NCBI GenBank assembly: GCA_965216195.1
Contig: OZ244151.1
Location: 2,108,001 to 2,172,000 of the forward strand
From: Aridibacter sp965216195
GTDB taxonomy: Bacteria; Acidobacteriota; Blastocatellia; Pyrinomonadales; Pyrinomonadaceae
Length of the DNA stretch: 64,000 nucleotides
Direction of reading: 5' to 3'
Shown piece by piece: positions 34,847 to 43,696 of the stretch (position 1 is its first letter; each line of letters begins with the position of its first letter). The notes beneath the pieces were generated by a model. The model saw only the letters and a list, made by a program, of their open reading frames with translations, ran no database searches and was not told where the DNA came from. The position numbers were made by a program, and so were the translations under genes.

Positions 34847-35482
34847 ATGAAGTTCGGGGTCTGTTTTCTTTTGATATTCATGTTTTTAGGTATTACTTCT
34901 ACGGTCTTCGGCCAGTATAAGCCAAAGAGTCTGGAGTATGAGATCTTGGACGAGGTTAATTCCGCACGAAAACATTCAACTTGGTACGCGGAAAAACTCC
35001 GACATCGAAAAACCCACATGAAAGGAAAGGTCGCGTATCTGGCGAATCGTCTTCCTTTTCAAACAAGTGAAGGAATCTCTGCAATAAACGAAGCGATAGA
35101 GGTTCTTGAGATGATGAAGGCTGTTGAGGTTTTGGCCTATTCAGATGACCTTGCAAAAGCGGCAAGCGCCCAACTAGCGGATCTAAAGGAAAATCCTGAC
35201 TTGGGACACACCGGAAAAGACGGTAGCAGTCTCAGCATGCGTTTTAAGAAATTCGGTATTGAAGGGAAAGCTGGGGAGAACATTACATATCGAGATTTAA
35301 CGCCGACACAGGTCACCATTTCCATGCTCGTTGACGATGGGGTCGCCAGCCGCCAACACAGGAAAAATGTATTGAATCCGGATTACAGGTATTTGGGTGC
35401 TGACTGCGCAGCCGCAAAGGATTCCCGATATGTTTGCGTCGTAATCTTCGCATCAAAGGATCCAGGTAAAGCCGGCAAATAG
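34847..35482 (+). CDS. Exported CAP-domain (SCP/PR1-like) protein
   Basis: The 211-residue product has a signal peptide (about 1-23) and a CAP domain. LEYEILDEVNSARKH is followed by a long helical part. GHTGKDGSSLSMRFKKFG, GENITY and HRKNVLNPDYRYLGADC are the CAP1/CAP2-like blocks. Bacterial CAP proteins are secreted and of varied function. The start is well supported by AGGAGGAAAA before the ATG. Confidence 0.9.
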   Translation: MKFGVCFLLIFMFLGITSTVFGQYKPKSLEYEILDEVNSARKHSTWYAEKLRHRKTHMKGKVAYLANRLPFQTSEGISAINEAIEVLEMMKAVEVLAYSDDLAKAASAQLADLKENPDLGHTGKDGSSLSMRFKKFGIEGKAGENITYRDLTPTQVTISMLVDDGVASRQHRKNVLNPDYRYLGADCAAAKDSRYVCVVIFASKDPGKAGK

Positions 35483-35576
35483 GGGGAATAAAGGATAGTT
35501 GTGCGGCCTTTGATCGCCTATGGCTTCGATTTTGGTAGTTTGTAGGAAAGTGCTAAACTCTTCGTAATCAGCCTTT

Positions 35577-36797
35577 ATGTCTAACTTAAATGAAAAATAC
35601 CGAGTCGGGTTAGGTGTGAGCGGAGGAATTGCTGCGTATAAAGCTATCGAGGTTTTGCGTTTGCTTCAGAAAGCTGGTTGCAACGTACGTGTCGCGATGA
35701 CAAAACACGCCACAGAGTTTATCCAGCCCCTTACTTTTCGAGCGCTTTCCGGACATTATGTTTTAGTTGACGACTACGAACCGGACAATCCTGATCCGAT
35801 CGCCCACATAAACTTTTCGCAGGAAATTGATCTACTCCTTGTCGTTCCCGCAACCGCAAATATTATCGGAAAGTTTGCAAATGGAATCGCAGATGACTTC
35901 TTGAGTTCGACCTATTTAGCCTCAAGCGCTCCCGTCTTAATTGCTCCGGCGATGAACGTAAAAATGTGGGATCATCCGGCGACGCAAAGAAATTTAGGAA
36001 TGCTCGAAGCTGACGGAGTTAAGCTAGTCGAGCCGATTTCAGGTGAATTAGCGTGCAAAACGGTCGGAACAGGGAAACTCGAAGACGTCGAAAACATCAC
36101 AGAACAGGCGCTCTCGCTCCTCTCAAAAAAAAAAGTAAATAAGCAGGATTTAGCCGGAGAAAGAATCTTGCTTACAGTCGGTGGCACACGCGAGGCGATT
36201 GATCCGGTAAGATTCATTTCAAATCGTTCGTCAGGGAAAATGGGTTTTGCACTGGCGCAGGCAGCGGCTGATAGAGGAGCTGAAGTGACTGTGGTTGCTG
36301 GAGTTACGACAGTTGACCCACCAACAAATGTAAAACTTCTCGACGGCACATCGGCGCAGGAAATGTATGACTCTACGATCAAAGCGCTGCCTGACGCTAC
36401 CGTTTTCATCGGCACTGCGGCAGTTGCCGACTATCGTCCGAAAAACTCAGCGAATAAGAAAATCAAAAAAGACGGCAAAGATTCACTCACTTTAGAGCTC
36501 GAAAAAACACCGGACATTTTATCAAACGTCTCAAAACTCAGGCAGAATGGCTTGATAGTTGTCGGGTTTGCCGCTGAAACAAACGACGTTGTCCAATACG
36601 CGAAGTCGAAAATGGAGCGCAAAGGCTTGGATTTGATAGTGGCCAACGACATCACCAAAAAAGGCGCAGGGTTTGGCACGGATACTAACGTAGCAACAAT
36701 TTTACGTGGAGAAAATCAAATTGATCTTCCGCTAATGAAAAAGAGCGAACTCGCTCATAAAATCCTTGATGAGCTCGTTAAACTGAGAGGCGAATAA
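35577..36797 (+). CDS. coaBC: Bifunctional phosphopantothenoylcysteine decarboxylase/phosphopantothenate-cysteine ligase
   Basis: The 406-residue fusion makes 4'-phosphopantetheine for coenzyme A. The N-terminal flavin decarboxylase shows GLGVSGGIAAYKAIEVLR, the catalytic His in IAHINFS, PAMNVKMWDHPATQ and the active-site Cys in GELACKTVGTGKLED. Most homologues have a glycine after that cysteine, here lysine. The C-terminal ligase starts near 195 (LTVGGTREAIDPVRFISNRS). Its stop is 14 bp before the glycosylase gene, so they are probably co-transcribed. Confidence 0.96.
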   Translation: MSNLNEKYRVGLGVSGGIAAYKAIEVLRLLQKAGCNVRVAMTKHATEFIQPLTFRALSGHYVLVDDYEPDNPDPIAHINFSQEIDLLLVVPATANIIGKFANGIADDFLSSTYLASSAPVLIAPAMNVKMWDHPATQRNLGMLEADGVKLVEPISGELACKTVGTGKLEDVENITEQALSLLSKKKVNKQDLAGERILLTVGGTREAIDPVRFISNRSSGKMGFALAQAAADRGAEVTVVAGVTTVDPPTNVKLLDGTSAQEMYDSTIKALPDATVFIGTAAVADYRPKNSANKKIKKDGKDSLTLELEKTPDILSNVSKLRQNGLIVVGFAAETNDVVQYAKSKMERKGLDLIVANDITKKGAGFGTDTNVATILRGENQIDLPLMKKSELAHKILDELVKLRGE

Positions 36798-36811
36798 TCC
36801 CAGAGTTATAG

Positions 36812-37771
36812 ATGGACCGGATAGATGTAAAAAACGAACTTGCCGACCTCGTTACCGACGTTAAGGAAATGGTTGCGTATTTGAAGGAGCTCGGTGTTGA
36901 ACATATCGACGTCGAAATCCATGAATTCGAAGGTGCTGTGCAAAAAGCCGCAAAGATTGTGGCGGTCTCAGACGAACCAGCAGCAACTATTGAGAGGTTC
37001 GTTCCGGACTTTGATTTCGTTAAGGAAGAAGTCCTTCGGGAAGAGAAACCAGCCGTCAAGACTCCGCAAAGGAGAAGCCGAATTTTTGATTCAACAAAAT
37101 TATCGCGAGCAAAAAATCGAAACGAACAGAAAACGGCGAAGTCGATAGATAAAATGCCAAAAGAATCCAAATTAAAAGAGTCGTTATACGGAGATATTAC
37201 GGAATCTCTGCCTGAATCCGACGACACCCTCGAATCGATCCGAGCAGAAATCGGCGCAGATTGTACGCGCTGTGTGTTGTGCGAAAAACGCACGCAAGTT
37301 GTAAATAGCGTGGGCGATCCGGAGGCTGACTTGATTTTTATCGGCGAAGCACCGGGAGCAGACGAGGACGCGCAAGGAGAACCGTTTGTCGGTCGCGCCG
37401 GGCAGCTCTTAACCAAAATAATCGAAGCGATTGGTTTTACGCGCGAGGAAGTTTTCATCGGGAATATCAACCGCTGCCGCCCGCCGGGAAACCGCCAACC
37501 GCAGGCTGACGAGGCCGAAGTTTGCAAACCTTTTCTGCTACGCGAGATCGGTGTCGTAAGACCAAAAGTGATCGTTGTGATGGGAAATACGGCGTGTCAG
37601 AATTTGCTCGAAACAAAGGTTGGCATCACAAAGCTACGCGGCACTTTCAAAGATTACTTTGGTGTAAAAGTGATGCCCACCTTTCACCCGGCTTATCTTC
37701 TACGCGACCCAAGAAAAAAGCGCGAAGTTTGGGAAGACATGAAAACCGTGAAGGCTTATCTCGATCAATGA
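36812..37771 (+). CDS. Family-4 (Fe-S) uracil-DNA glycosylase with N-terminal extension
   Basis: Residues about 140-319 form the glycosylase that removes uracil from DNA. The cluster cysteines begin with CTRC (151-154) and continue with those in INRCRPP and AEVCKPF. The active-site motif is FIGEAPGADEDAQGEPF and the late motif TFHPAYLLRDP. The first 135 residues are an extra charged segment not found in short family members. Part of it (about 1-65) looks folded and the rest disordered. The stop overlaps the Nudix start (ATGA). Confidence 0.93.
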   Translation: MDRIDVKNELADLVTDVKEMVAYLKELGVEHIDVEIHEFEGAVQKAAKIVAVSDEPAATIERFVPDFDFVKEEVLREEKPAVKTPQRRSRIFDSTKLSRAKNRNEQKTAKSIDKMPKESKLKESLYGDITESLPESDDTLESIRAEIGADCTRCVLCEKRTQVVNSVGDPEADLIFIGEAPGADEDAQGEPFVGRAGQLLTKIIEAIGFTREEVFIGNINRCRPPGNRQPQADEAEVCKPFLLREIGVVRPKVIVVMGNTACQNLLETKVGITKLRGTFKDYFGVKVMPTFHPAYLLRDPRKKREVWEDMKTVKAYLDQ

Positions 37772-38301
37772 AACCCGAAATACTTAGTAAAAAAACTCTC
37801 CTCGAGGGAAAAGTTTTCGAAGTCGTTTCAGCCGACATACGGGAAAACGGGAAAGAATATAAACGCGAAATTGTTACCCACAAAGGAAGCGCCGTTATCG
37901 TTCCCGTTTTTGAGGATATGAGGGTAGCGCTAGTAAAGCAGTATCGATTTGCTGCAGATAAATTTATTCTCGAGCTGCCGGCGGGAGGCGTGGAAAAGGG
38001 TGAATCGTTTGAGGAAGCCGCGCTTCGCGAAGTGGAGGAGGAAATAGGTTATCGTGCGACGGAAATTGAGCAGCTCACGGAATTTTTCGTTTCGCCTGGC
38101 TTTTTATCGGAAAAAATGCACGTCTTCCTCGCAACCAAACTCACCAAAACCCGCCAAAATTTAGACGATGACGAAATGCTTTCAGTTATGAATCTCACCT
38201 TTGATGAAGCGTTTGAAAAAATCAAAAATGGCGCTATCGAAGACGCAAAAACGATGGTTGGTTTGATGCTGGCCGGAAAGCGTTTTGGCTTCGATTTTTA
38301 G
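37768..38301 (+). CDS. Nudix hydrolase, ADP-ribose pyrophosphatase type
   Basis: The 177-residue enzyme starts at ATG 37768, which overlaps the glycosylase stop. The Nudix box is GGVEKGESFEEAALREVEEE followed by IGY. ELPAGG before it and FFVSPGFLSEKMHVFLA after it are typical of ADP-sugar pyrophosphatases. The macro-domain gene at 25.2 kb also handles ADP-ribose derivatives, but they are not linked. Confidence 0.9.
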   Translation: MKPEILSKKTLLEGKVFEVVSADIRENGKEYKREIVTHKGSAVIVPVFEDMRVALVKQYRFAADKFILELPAGGVEKGESFEEAALREVEEEIGYRATEIEQLTEFFVSPGFLSEKMHVFLATKLTKTRQNLDDDEMLSVMNLTFDEAFEKIKNGAIEDAKTMVGLMLAGKRFGFDF

Positions 38302-38390
38302 GCTCTTTTCTGCTTGACGACACCACGTGTTTTAGATATTCTAACGGTTCGCATTTTGGCGAAAATTCTTTATAAAAGAGCAGCAATATT

Positions 38391-38834
38391 ATGAGTACGT
38401 ATTTTCCAAGTGGAAAAAACTTGGCCGAAAAACGCAAATGGTTCGTCGTCGATGCAAAGGACAAAACCGTTGGAAGGCTTGCGACTGAGGTTGCGAAGAT
38501 TCTTACCGGAAAAAATAAGCCCGAGTGGACGCCTTTTTTGGATATGGGCGATCACGTTGTGGTTATAAACGCACGACACGTCGTTTTGAAAGGTTCGAAA
38601 GTCAATCAAAAAAATTATTATCGTCACTCGGGCTATCCCGGCGGATTGAAAACTATTCCAGTAAAGAAAATGCTTGAGGAAAAACCAGAAGAGGTTGTCG
38701 AGCGCGCAGTAAAAGGAATGGTCCCGAAAACAAAACTCGGACGGGCGATGTTTAAGAAATTGAAGGTTTACGCGGACGCCGAACACCCACATGGTGCTCA
38801 GAATCCCGAACCGGTTGAGATTGAAACGATATAG
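38391..38834 (+). CDS. rplM: 50S ribosomal protein L13
   Basis: The 147-residue protein has the L13 blocks WFVVDAKDKTVGRLATEVAK, DHVVVINARHVVLKG and GYPGGLKTIPVKKML. The end shows VKGMVPKTKLGRAMFKKLKVY. It begins the usual rplM-rpsI pair and starts the translation gene cluster. Its stop codon directly touches a tandem heptamer repeat. Confidence 0.98.
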   Translation: MSTYFPSGKNLAEKRKWFVVDAKDKTVGRLATEVAKILTGKNKPEWTPFLDMGDHVVVINARHVVLKGSKVNQKNYYRHSGYPGGLKTIPVKKMLEEKPEEVVERAVKGMVPKTKLGRAMFKKLKVYADAEHPHGAQNPEPVEIETI

Positions 38835-38978
38835 GTAAGTGGTAAGTGGTAAGTGGTAAGTGGTAAGTGGTAAGTGAGGGTAACAAGTTATCGTTAACAA
38901 TCAATATGTAGTTTTGTTTAAGTGAGGACAAATAACGTATTACTTATTACGTATTACCAATTACGAATCACGTATTAC
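38834..38978. repeat. Tandem heptamer and nonamer repeats between rplM and rpsI
   Basis: GGTAAGT is repeated six times in tandem at 38834-38875, sharing its first base with the rplM stop codon. After an AT-rich stretch ACGTATTAC occurs three times (38935-38943, 38949-38957, 38970-38978). No gene is present. Simple repeats within a ribosomal operon are unusual and may be slippage products. Confidence 0.8.
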
Positions 38979-39003
38979 GTCTAGCAGCGAAAAACACAGA
39001 ATT

Positions 39004-39396
39004 ATGGCAGAAACACAGTATTACGGAACGGGCCGTAGAAAAACATCAATTGCTCGAGTTTATCTACGTCCGGGCAAAGGAAAAATCACGATAAACCGCC
39101 GTGATTTTGAAAACTATTTCCCAAATGAAGCGCTTAGGATGATTATCAATCAGCCGCTCCGTTTAACGGAAACCACGGGAAATTTCGATATTTTAGTAAA
39201 CGTCGGAGGCGGCGGAATCTCGGGGCAGGCTGGTGCGGTCAGACACGGAATTACGAGGGCTTTGCTTGAGTACAATTCTGACTTACGTCCGACGCTCAAA
39301 AAAGCCGGACTCGTAACACGCGATCCGCGCAAGAAAGAGCGTAAGAAATACGGGCAGAAAGGAGCTCGCGCGAGATTCCAGTTCTCGAAACGCTAA
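39004..39396 (+). CDS. rpsI: 30S ribosomal protein S9
   Basis: The 130-residue protein has the S9 blocks YYGTGRRKTSIARVYLRPG, GGGISGQAGAVRHGITRALL and the C-terminal RDPRKKERKKYGQKGARARF ending QFSKR. The basic tail reaches the P-site tRNA. It follows rplM as usual. Confidence 0.98.
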   Translation: MAETQYYGTGRRKTSIARVYLRPGKGKITINRRDFENYFPNEALRMIINQPLRLTETTGNFDILVNVGGGGISGQAGAVRHGITRALLEYNSDLRPTLKKAGLVTRDPRKKERKKYGQKGARARFQFSKR

Positions 39397-39542
39397 AATT
39401 AATGGAAAGTGAAAAATGGACAATGGAAAATTATCCGCTATCCGCTTTTCATTATCCGTTAAAAAAATCCATTGCCGAAGTTGATTGGTTTGATAGAAAC
39501 TTCGGTGAGTACAAAAACCAATAAGTTAAGGAGATTTAAGTT

Positions 39543-40670
39543 TTGGCAACAGTAACAATGAAAGAACTCCTCGAAGCGGGAGTTCATTTTGGTCACCAGG
39601 TTCGCCGTTGGAACCCGAAGATGAAGGAGTATATTTTCGGCGAGCGAAACGGCATCTACATCATTGACCTTCAAAAAACTCAAAAGCTCTTCCGCGATGC
39701 TCTTGGATTCATTCAAGATTATGTGACGGAAAAACCAAACGCAAAAATTTTGTTTGTAGGCACAAAGCGCCAGGCGCAAGACGCGATCATCGAGGAAGCG
39801 CAGCGCTGCGAGCAGTATTTCGTAAACAATCGTTGGCTCGGCGGTTTGATGACAAACTACAAAACCGTGCAGAAATCGATTCAACGCCTCAAAGAAATTG
39901 AGGTAATGCAGGAAGATGGCCGTGCGGATATGCTTACCAAGAAGGAACGCCTGCAGCTTGACCGCGAACACGGAAAGCTAATGAAAAACCTTGCCGGTAT
40001 TAAGGATATGGGTGGTTTGCCGGATATGCTTTTTGTGATTGACGTAAGAAAAGAAGATATTGCGGTAAAGGAAGCCAACAAGCTAAACATTCCCGTTGTA
40101 GCGGTTGTTGACACGAATTGTTCGCCTGATGGGATTGACTATGTTGTTCCCGGTAACGATGATGCGCTGCGTGCGATTAGGCTTTTCACTTCGCGTGTTG
40201 CAGACTCAATTCTCGAAGGCAAAAATTTGGCGACGGAAGGAGTCGCAGAAATGGCTGAGGAACAGAAACCCGAAGCTCCGGCTGAAGGCGCCGATGAAAA
40301 AACTCAAGCTACTGAAGACAAAACTGAGGCTAAATCTGAAGAATCAAAAACTGACAAACCTGCTGAGCCTGCTCCAGATGCCACGAAAGGTGAGGACGTA
40401 AAAGCCCCGGAGACAAAAACTGAGGAAAAAGCCCCGGCGGAAAAGGCTTCGGACAAAAAGGAGGAAAAACCGAGCGAGGAAAAAGCAGCATCTGCTCCGG
40501 CAGAAGATAAAAAGCCTGAGGCCAAAGAAGAAGCTAAAAAGGATGATAAAGCAGCGGTGAAAGAGGCTCCAAAAAAAGAGGAAAAGCCTAAAGCTGAGCC
40601 CGCGTCAGACGACGCAAAGCCGGAAGATAAAAAAGACGCAGCAGAAAAAACTGAAGCGTCAGCAAGTTAA
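39543..40670 (+). CDS. rpsB: 30S ribosomal protein S2 with long C-terminal low-complexity tail
   Basis: Residues 1-235 are a normal S2 (TMKELLEAGVHFGHQVRRWN, then FVNNRWLGGLMTN and VVDTNCSPDGIDYVVPGNDD). Residues about 237-375 form a tail of Lys, Glu, Ala, Pro and Asp with no hydrophobic core. The usual S2 length is about 240-260. The start is TTG 39543, which follows AAGGAG nine bases upstream. The spacer before it is AT-rich with repeated TTATCCG words. rpsB-tsf-pyrH-frr is the common order. Confidence 0.97.
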   Translation: MATVTMKELLEAGVHFGHQVRRWNPKMKEYIFGERNGIYIIDLQKTQKLFRDALGFIQDYVTEKPNAKILFVGTKRQAQDAIIEEAQRCEQYFVNNRWLGGLMTNYKTVQKSIQRLKEIEVMQEDGRADMLTKKERLQLDREHGKLMKNLAGIKDMGGLPDMLFVIDVRKEDIAVKEANKLNIPVVAVVDTNCSPDGIDYVVPGNDDALRAIRLFTSRVADSILEGKNLATEGVAEMAEEQKPEAPAEGADEKTQATEDKTEAKSEESKTDKPAEPAPDATKGEDVKAPETKTEEKAPAEKASDKKEEKPSEEKAASAPAEDKKPEAKEEAKKDDKAAVKEAPKKEEKPKAEPASDDAKPEDKKDAAEKTEASAS

Positions 40671-40691
40671 TCTACAAAATTGTTATTTGAT

Positions 40692-40731
40692 AAAGCGTAG
40701 CTCTTAACTTATTCACGGGCTACGCTTTTTT
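40692..40731 (+). terminator. Terminator/attenuator between rpsB and tsf
   Basis: AAAGCGTAGC (40692-40701) pairs with GCTACGCTTT (40719-40728), followed by TTTTAT. It is a convincing intrinsic terminator between two genes that are often co-transcribed, so partial read-through probably sets the tsf level. Confidence 0.75.
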
Positions 40732-40756
40732 ATAAATATTTATTGGAGTTGAAATT

Positions 40757-41422
40757 ATGGCAGATATTACAGCAAGTATGATAAAAGACCTGCGCGAAAA
40801 AACCGGCGCGGGAATGGTGGATTGCAAAACCGCCCTGGTGGAATCCGATGGTGACGTCGAAAAAGCGATAGAGCTTCTTCGAAAAAAAGGTATGGCGACG
40901 GCTGGGAAAAAAGCGGGTCGTGTAACCGCTGAGGGTGCAGTAGGTTCTTACATACATATGGGCGGAAAGGTTGGTGTGATGGTGGAAATCAATTGTGAGA
41001 GTGACTTCGTTGCGAGAGGCGATGAGTTTCAGCAATTGGTGAAAGATGTGGCGATGCACGTCGCAGCAGTCGATCCGAAGTATATAAACCGCGAAGAGGT
41101 TCCTGAAGCTGAAGTTGAAAAGGAGCGCGGTATTTTGATGGACCAGCTTAAAAATGACGAGAAGAATGCAAATAAGCCTGAAGAAGTTTTAGGTAAGATC
41201 ATTGAAGGACGTTTGAACAAGTTTTATGAAGAAATCGTTCTGCTAGAGCAACCATTTGTAAAAGATCCGGCAAAAACAGTCGGCGATCTTGTTACGGAAA
41301 AAATAGCCTCGATTAAAGAAAACATTTCGATTCGCAGATTCACGCGCTACAAAATGGGTGAAGGTATTGAAAAGCGCAAGGACGACTTCGCCGAAGAAGT
41401 AGCTTCAATGGTTGGAAATTAA
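40757..41422 (+). CDS. tsf: Elongation factor Ts
   Basis: EF-Ts recharges EF-Tu with GTP. The 221-residue product has the N-terminal UBA-like part (MIKDLREKTGAGMVDCKTAL) and the core NCESDFVARGDEFQQLV. A shortened core and C-terminal module end in FTRYKMGEGIEKRKDDFAEEV. It is shorter than the E. coli protein (about 280) but complete for the compact type. Confidence 0.96.
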   Translation: MADITASMIKDLREKTGAGMVDCKTALVESDGDVEKAIELLRKKGMATAGKKAGRVTAEGAVGSYIHMGGKVGVMVEINCESDFVARGDEFQQLVKDVAMHVAAVDPKYINREEVPEAEVEKERGILMDQLKNDEKNANKPEEVLGKIIEGRLNKFYEEIVLLEQPFVKDPAKTVGDLVTEKIASIKENISIRRFTRYKMGEGIEKRKDDFAEEVASMVGN

Positions 41423-41498
41423 TTTGGCTCGGGTTTTTTTCGACCTCAGAATTGAGATACACCAACTCTGAAGCCTAAACTCCGAACACTAAATATTT

Positions 41499-42239
41499 AT
41501 GAAACCTGAATATAAAAGAATTTTGCTCAAGATTTCGGGCGAAGCGTTAATGGGCGACGAAAATTACGGAATCGACACAAAGGTAGCAAAATCAGTAGCC
41601 GAAGAGATCAAAGCCGTCCATGAAATGGGAGTAGAGGTTGCGATCGTCGTTGGCGGAGGCAATATCTTTCGCGGGGTTTCGCAGTCAGCTGGAAACATGG
41701 ATCGCGGCAGCGCCGACTATATCGGAATGCTTGCAACGGTCATGAACGCTGTTGTTTTGCAGGATGCTCTTGAAAAATGTGATGTATTTACAAGAGTTCT
41801 GTCGGCGATCGACATACCGCAGCTTGCCGAGCCATTTATACGTCGTAGAGCGGTCAGGCATCTGGAGAAAGGTCGAGTAGTGATTTTCGGTGCAGGAACG
41901 GGAAATCCTTATTTCACAACGGATTCAGCTGCTTCATTACGCGCCTTGGAAATAAAGGCCGAAGTAATTATGAAGGCGACTAAGGTAGACGGAGTTTATT
42001 CCGATGATCCTGTAACAAACCCGGATGCGACCAGATTTGATAAGATTTCCTATCAAGAGGTTCTGGAAAAGCGTCTGCGGGTAATGGATACTTCAGCGAT
42101 TTCGCTTTGCATGGACAACAATCTGCCGATTCTCGTTTTTAATATGAATACGCCGGGCAATATAATGAAAGCGGTTACTGGCGACCTTTCGATTGGAACC
42201 CTTGTATCAGCAAACGGAAAATCGCAATCAGTGGGATGA
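41499..42239 (+). CDS. pyrH: Uridylate kinase
   Basis: The 246-residue amino-acid-kinase-fold enzyme makes UDP from UMP. It shows RILLKISGEALMG, VGGGNIFRG, GTGNPYFTTDSAASLRALE and KATKVDGVYSDDP. It lies between tsf and frr, the standard place. Confidence 0.97.
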   Translation: MKPEYKRILLKISGEALMGDENYGIDTKVAKSVAEEIKAVHEMGVEVAIVVGGGNIFRGVSQSAGNMDRGSADYIGMLATVMNAVVLQDALEKCDVFTRVLSAIDIPQLAEPFIRRRAVRHLEKGRVVIFGAGTGNPYFTTDSAASLRALEIKAEVIMKATKVDGVYSDDPVTNPDATRFDKISYQEVLEKRLRVMDTSAISLCMDNNLPILVFNMNTPGNIMKAVTGDLSIGTLVSANGKSQSVG

Positions 42240-42261
42240 GAGTAAACTTAGCGAGGAAATT

Positions 42262-42822
42262 ATGGGAATTAACGCAATAATTAACGAAACGAAACCAAAA
42301 ATGGAGTCTGTCGTTGAGGATTTACAGAAGAAATTGGCTAGTGTGCGAACGGGTCGCGCTAGCACGAGTCTTCTCGATTCTATTGTGGTTGATTACTACG
42401 GAACAATGACACCGTTAAACCAGATGGCTTCAGTGAGTGTGCCGGAGCCGCAGCTGCTGACCGTTCAGCCCTGGGATGCGACGCAGCTTGACGCGATAGA
42501 AAAAGCGATTAACACAGCGAATTTAGGTATTAACCCTTCAAACGATGGGAAATTGATCCGACTTCCGATCCCGCCTTTGAACGAGGAAAGACGTCAGCAA
42601 CTCGCGAAGCAAGTTCACGAAATCGCTGAAGAGCATCGGATCGCGGTAAGAAATATCAGGCAGCATTCAAACAATGATTTGAAAAAAATGCTTCACGATA
42701 AAGAGATCTCGGAAGACAATGAGCACATTGGTTTAGATGAGGTTCAGAAGCTTACAAACGAATTTATCGGTAAAATCGATGAACTTTCAAAAACGAAAGA
42801 AGAAGAGATTTTGACGGTATAA
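42262..42822 (+). CDS. frr: Ribosome recycling factor
   Basis: The 186-residue protein splits terminated ribosomes with EF-G. The start is ATG 42262 after GAGGAAATT. Blocks are KKLASVRTGRASTSLLD, YYGTMTPLNQMASVSVPEP and LPIPPLNEERRQQLAKQV. It is the last gene of the translation cluster and is followed by a terminator. Confidence 0.97.
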   Translation: MGINAIINETKPKMESVVEDLQKKLASVRTGRASTSLLDSIVVDYYGTMTPLNQMASVSVPEPQLLTVQPWDATQLDAIEKAINTANLGINPSNDGKLIRLPIPPLNEERRQQLAKQVHEIAEEHRIAVRNIRQHSNNDLKKMLHDKEISEDNEHIGLDEVQKLTNEFIGKIDELSKTKEEEILTV

Positions 42823-42848
42823 GACTTTCGGAATTGTTGGATTAAAAG

Positions 42849-42873
42849 GCGGGCTTGGTGCCCGCTCTTTTTG
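42849..42873 (+). terminator. Terminator after frr
   Basis: GCGGGC (42849-42854) and GCCCGC (42860-42865) form a stem with loop TTGGT, followed by TCTTTTTG. It closes the rpsB-tsf-pyrH-frr unit and faces the convergent LolA-like gene. The sequence TTGTACCG after the T-run recurs at the hairpin before guaB. Confidence 0.85.
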
Positions 42874-42881
42874 TACCGTTT

Positions 42882-43571
42882 TTACTCCAGTGTAAACACG
42901 TCGTCTTCAACCTCCGTATTTACGGAAATTTCCTTAGCCTTAAACTCCGCGTAAACTGTAAGCTGACCAAGATCGAAGCGCTGCGCGTATTTTTTTGGAA
43001 TCACAATGCCGTCTTTTTCTTCATATTTATCAATTTCTACAGACGTCATAACTTCCCTTCCATCAACAATATAACGTGAGTCGTAAGCTTTTATGCGGCT
43101 TGTCTTCTTGCTTACATAAAAGTCTGTAAAATAGCCGTCGGATGAGACAATCCGAAAACCAAACTTCTTTTTCTTTTCGAGATTCTCCACTTCAAATCCC
43201 TCATCTCCGAGGCGCTGAAGCATAGGCAAACCCAAGCGATTTATCGGCGGCAGCGTAAACCCTCTCTGCACCGAACTACGCGTTTCAACACCGTCAAAAA
43301 CCTGTTTAAATGGCTGAAACGGATTGTTGATTTCGATCCGATATTTCTCTCCAGCAAAAACGGTCAAAAAAGTCGCAGGTATCGCTTGATTAAACATAGA
43401 TGCGGTTACATCAACGTTTCCGCTTACAACAAGCGTCTTCATTTCCTTAAATTTGTTCCCACCATGCGCTACGAAGGTTTTCTCGGCGAGCATCTCGCTT
43501 GAGGGCTTATCTTGCGCTGCCGTGCCAAGACTTAGTGCCAAAACTAAAACGGTAAAGATAACTATTTTCAT
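42882..43571 (-). CDS. Exported LolA/LolB-like outer-membrane protein
   Basis: From ATG 43571, after AAGGA, the protein is 229 residues with a signal peptide (about 1-20). The beta-rich body resembles lipoprotein-localisation (LolA-like) folds: LVVSGNVDVTASMF, GEKYRIEINNPF, QVFDGVETRS, and YFTDFYVSKKTSRIKAYDSR. The C-terminus VNTEVEDDVFTLE is common in outer-membrane lipoprotein-sorting-like proteins. An alternative upstream start would hide the signal peptide. It lies 120 bp after the TonB receptor. Confidence 0.7.
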   Translation of the reverse strand: MKIVIFTVLVLALSLGTAAQDKPSSEMLAEKTFVAHGGNKFKEMKTLVVSGNVDVTASMFNQAIPATFLTVFAGEKYRIEINNPFQPFKQVFDGVETRSSVQRGFTLPPINRLGLPMLQRLGDEGFEVENLEKKKKFGFRIVSSDGYFTDFYVSKKTSRIKAYDSRYIVDGREVMTSVEIDKYEEKDGIVIPKKYAQRFDLGQLTVYAEFKAKEISVNTEVEDDVFTLE

Positions 43572-43696
43572 AATGTCCTTAGTGTAATGTTTCCCGGTTT
43601 TGATGCGCATTTCCCCAGATTCGTTTGTTAAGCCTACGCGAAAAAAAGGGTGAGAACAAAATGCCCTCACCTTAAATTACTAACTATGGAGAAATA

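Noticed and set aside
36778..37527. Minus-strand frame of 249 codons opposite the uracil-DNA glycosylase
   Set aside because: The plus-strand glycosylase carries clear catalytic motifs; the antisense product has no family features.
38834..38978. Repeats considered as a CRISPR array
   Set aside because: The heptamers are directly tandem without spacers and the nonamers are too short and irregular.
42193..42261. Upstream in-frame extension of frr overlapping pyrH
   Set aside because: The ATG at 42262 has a good ribosome binding site and matches the family start; the extension would overlap pyrH with no similarity.
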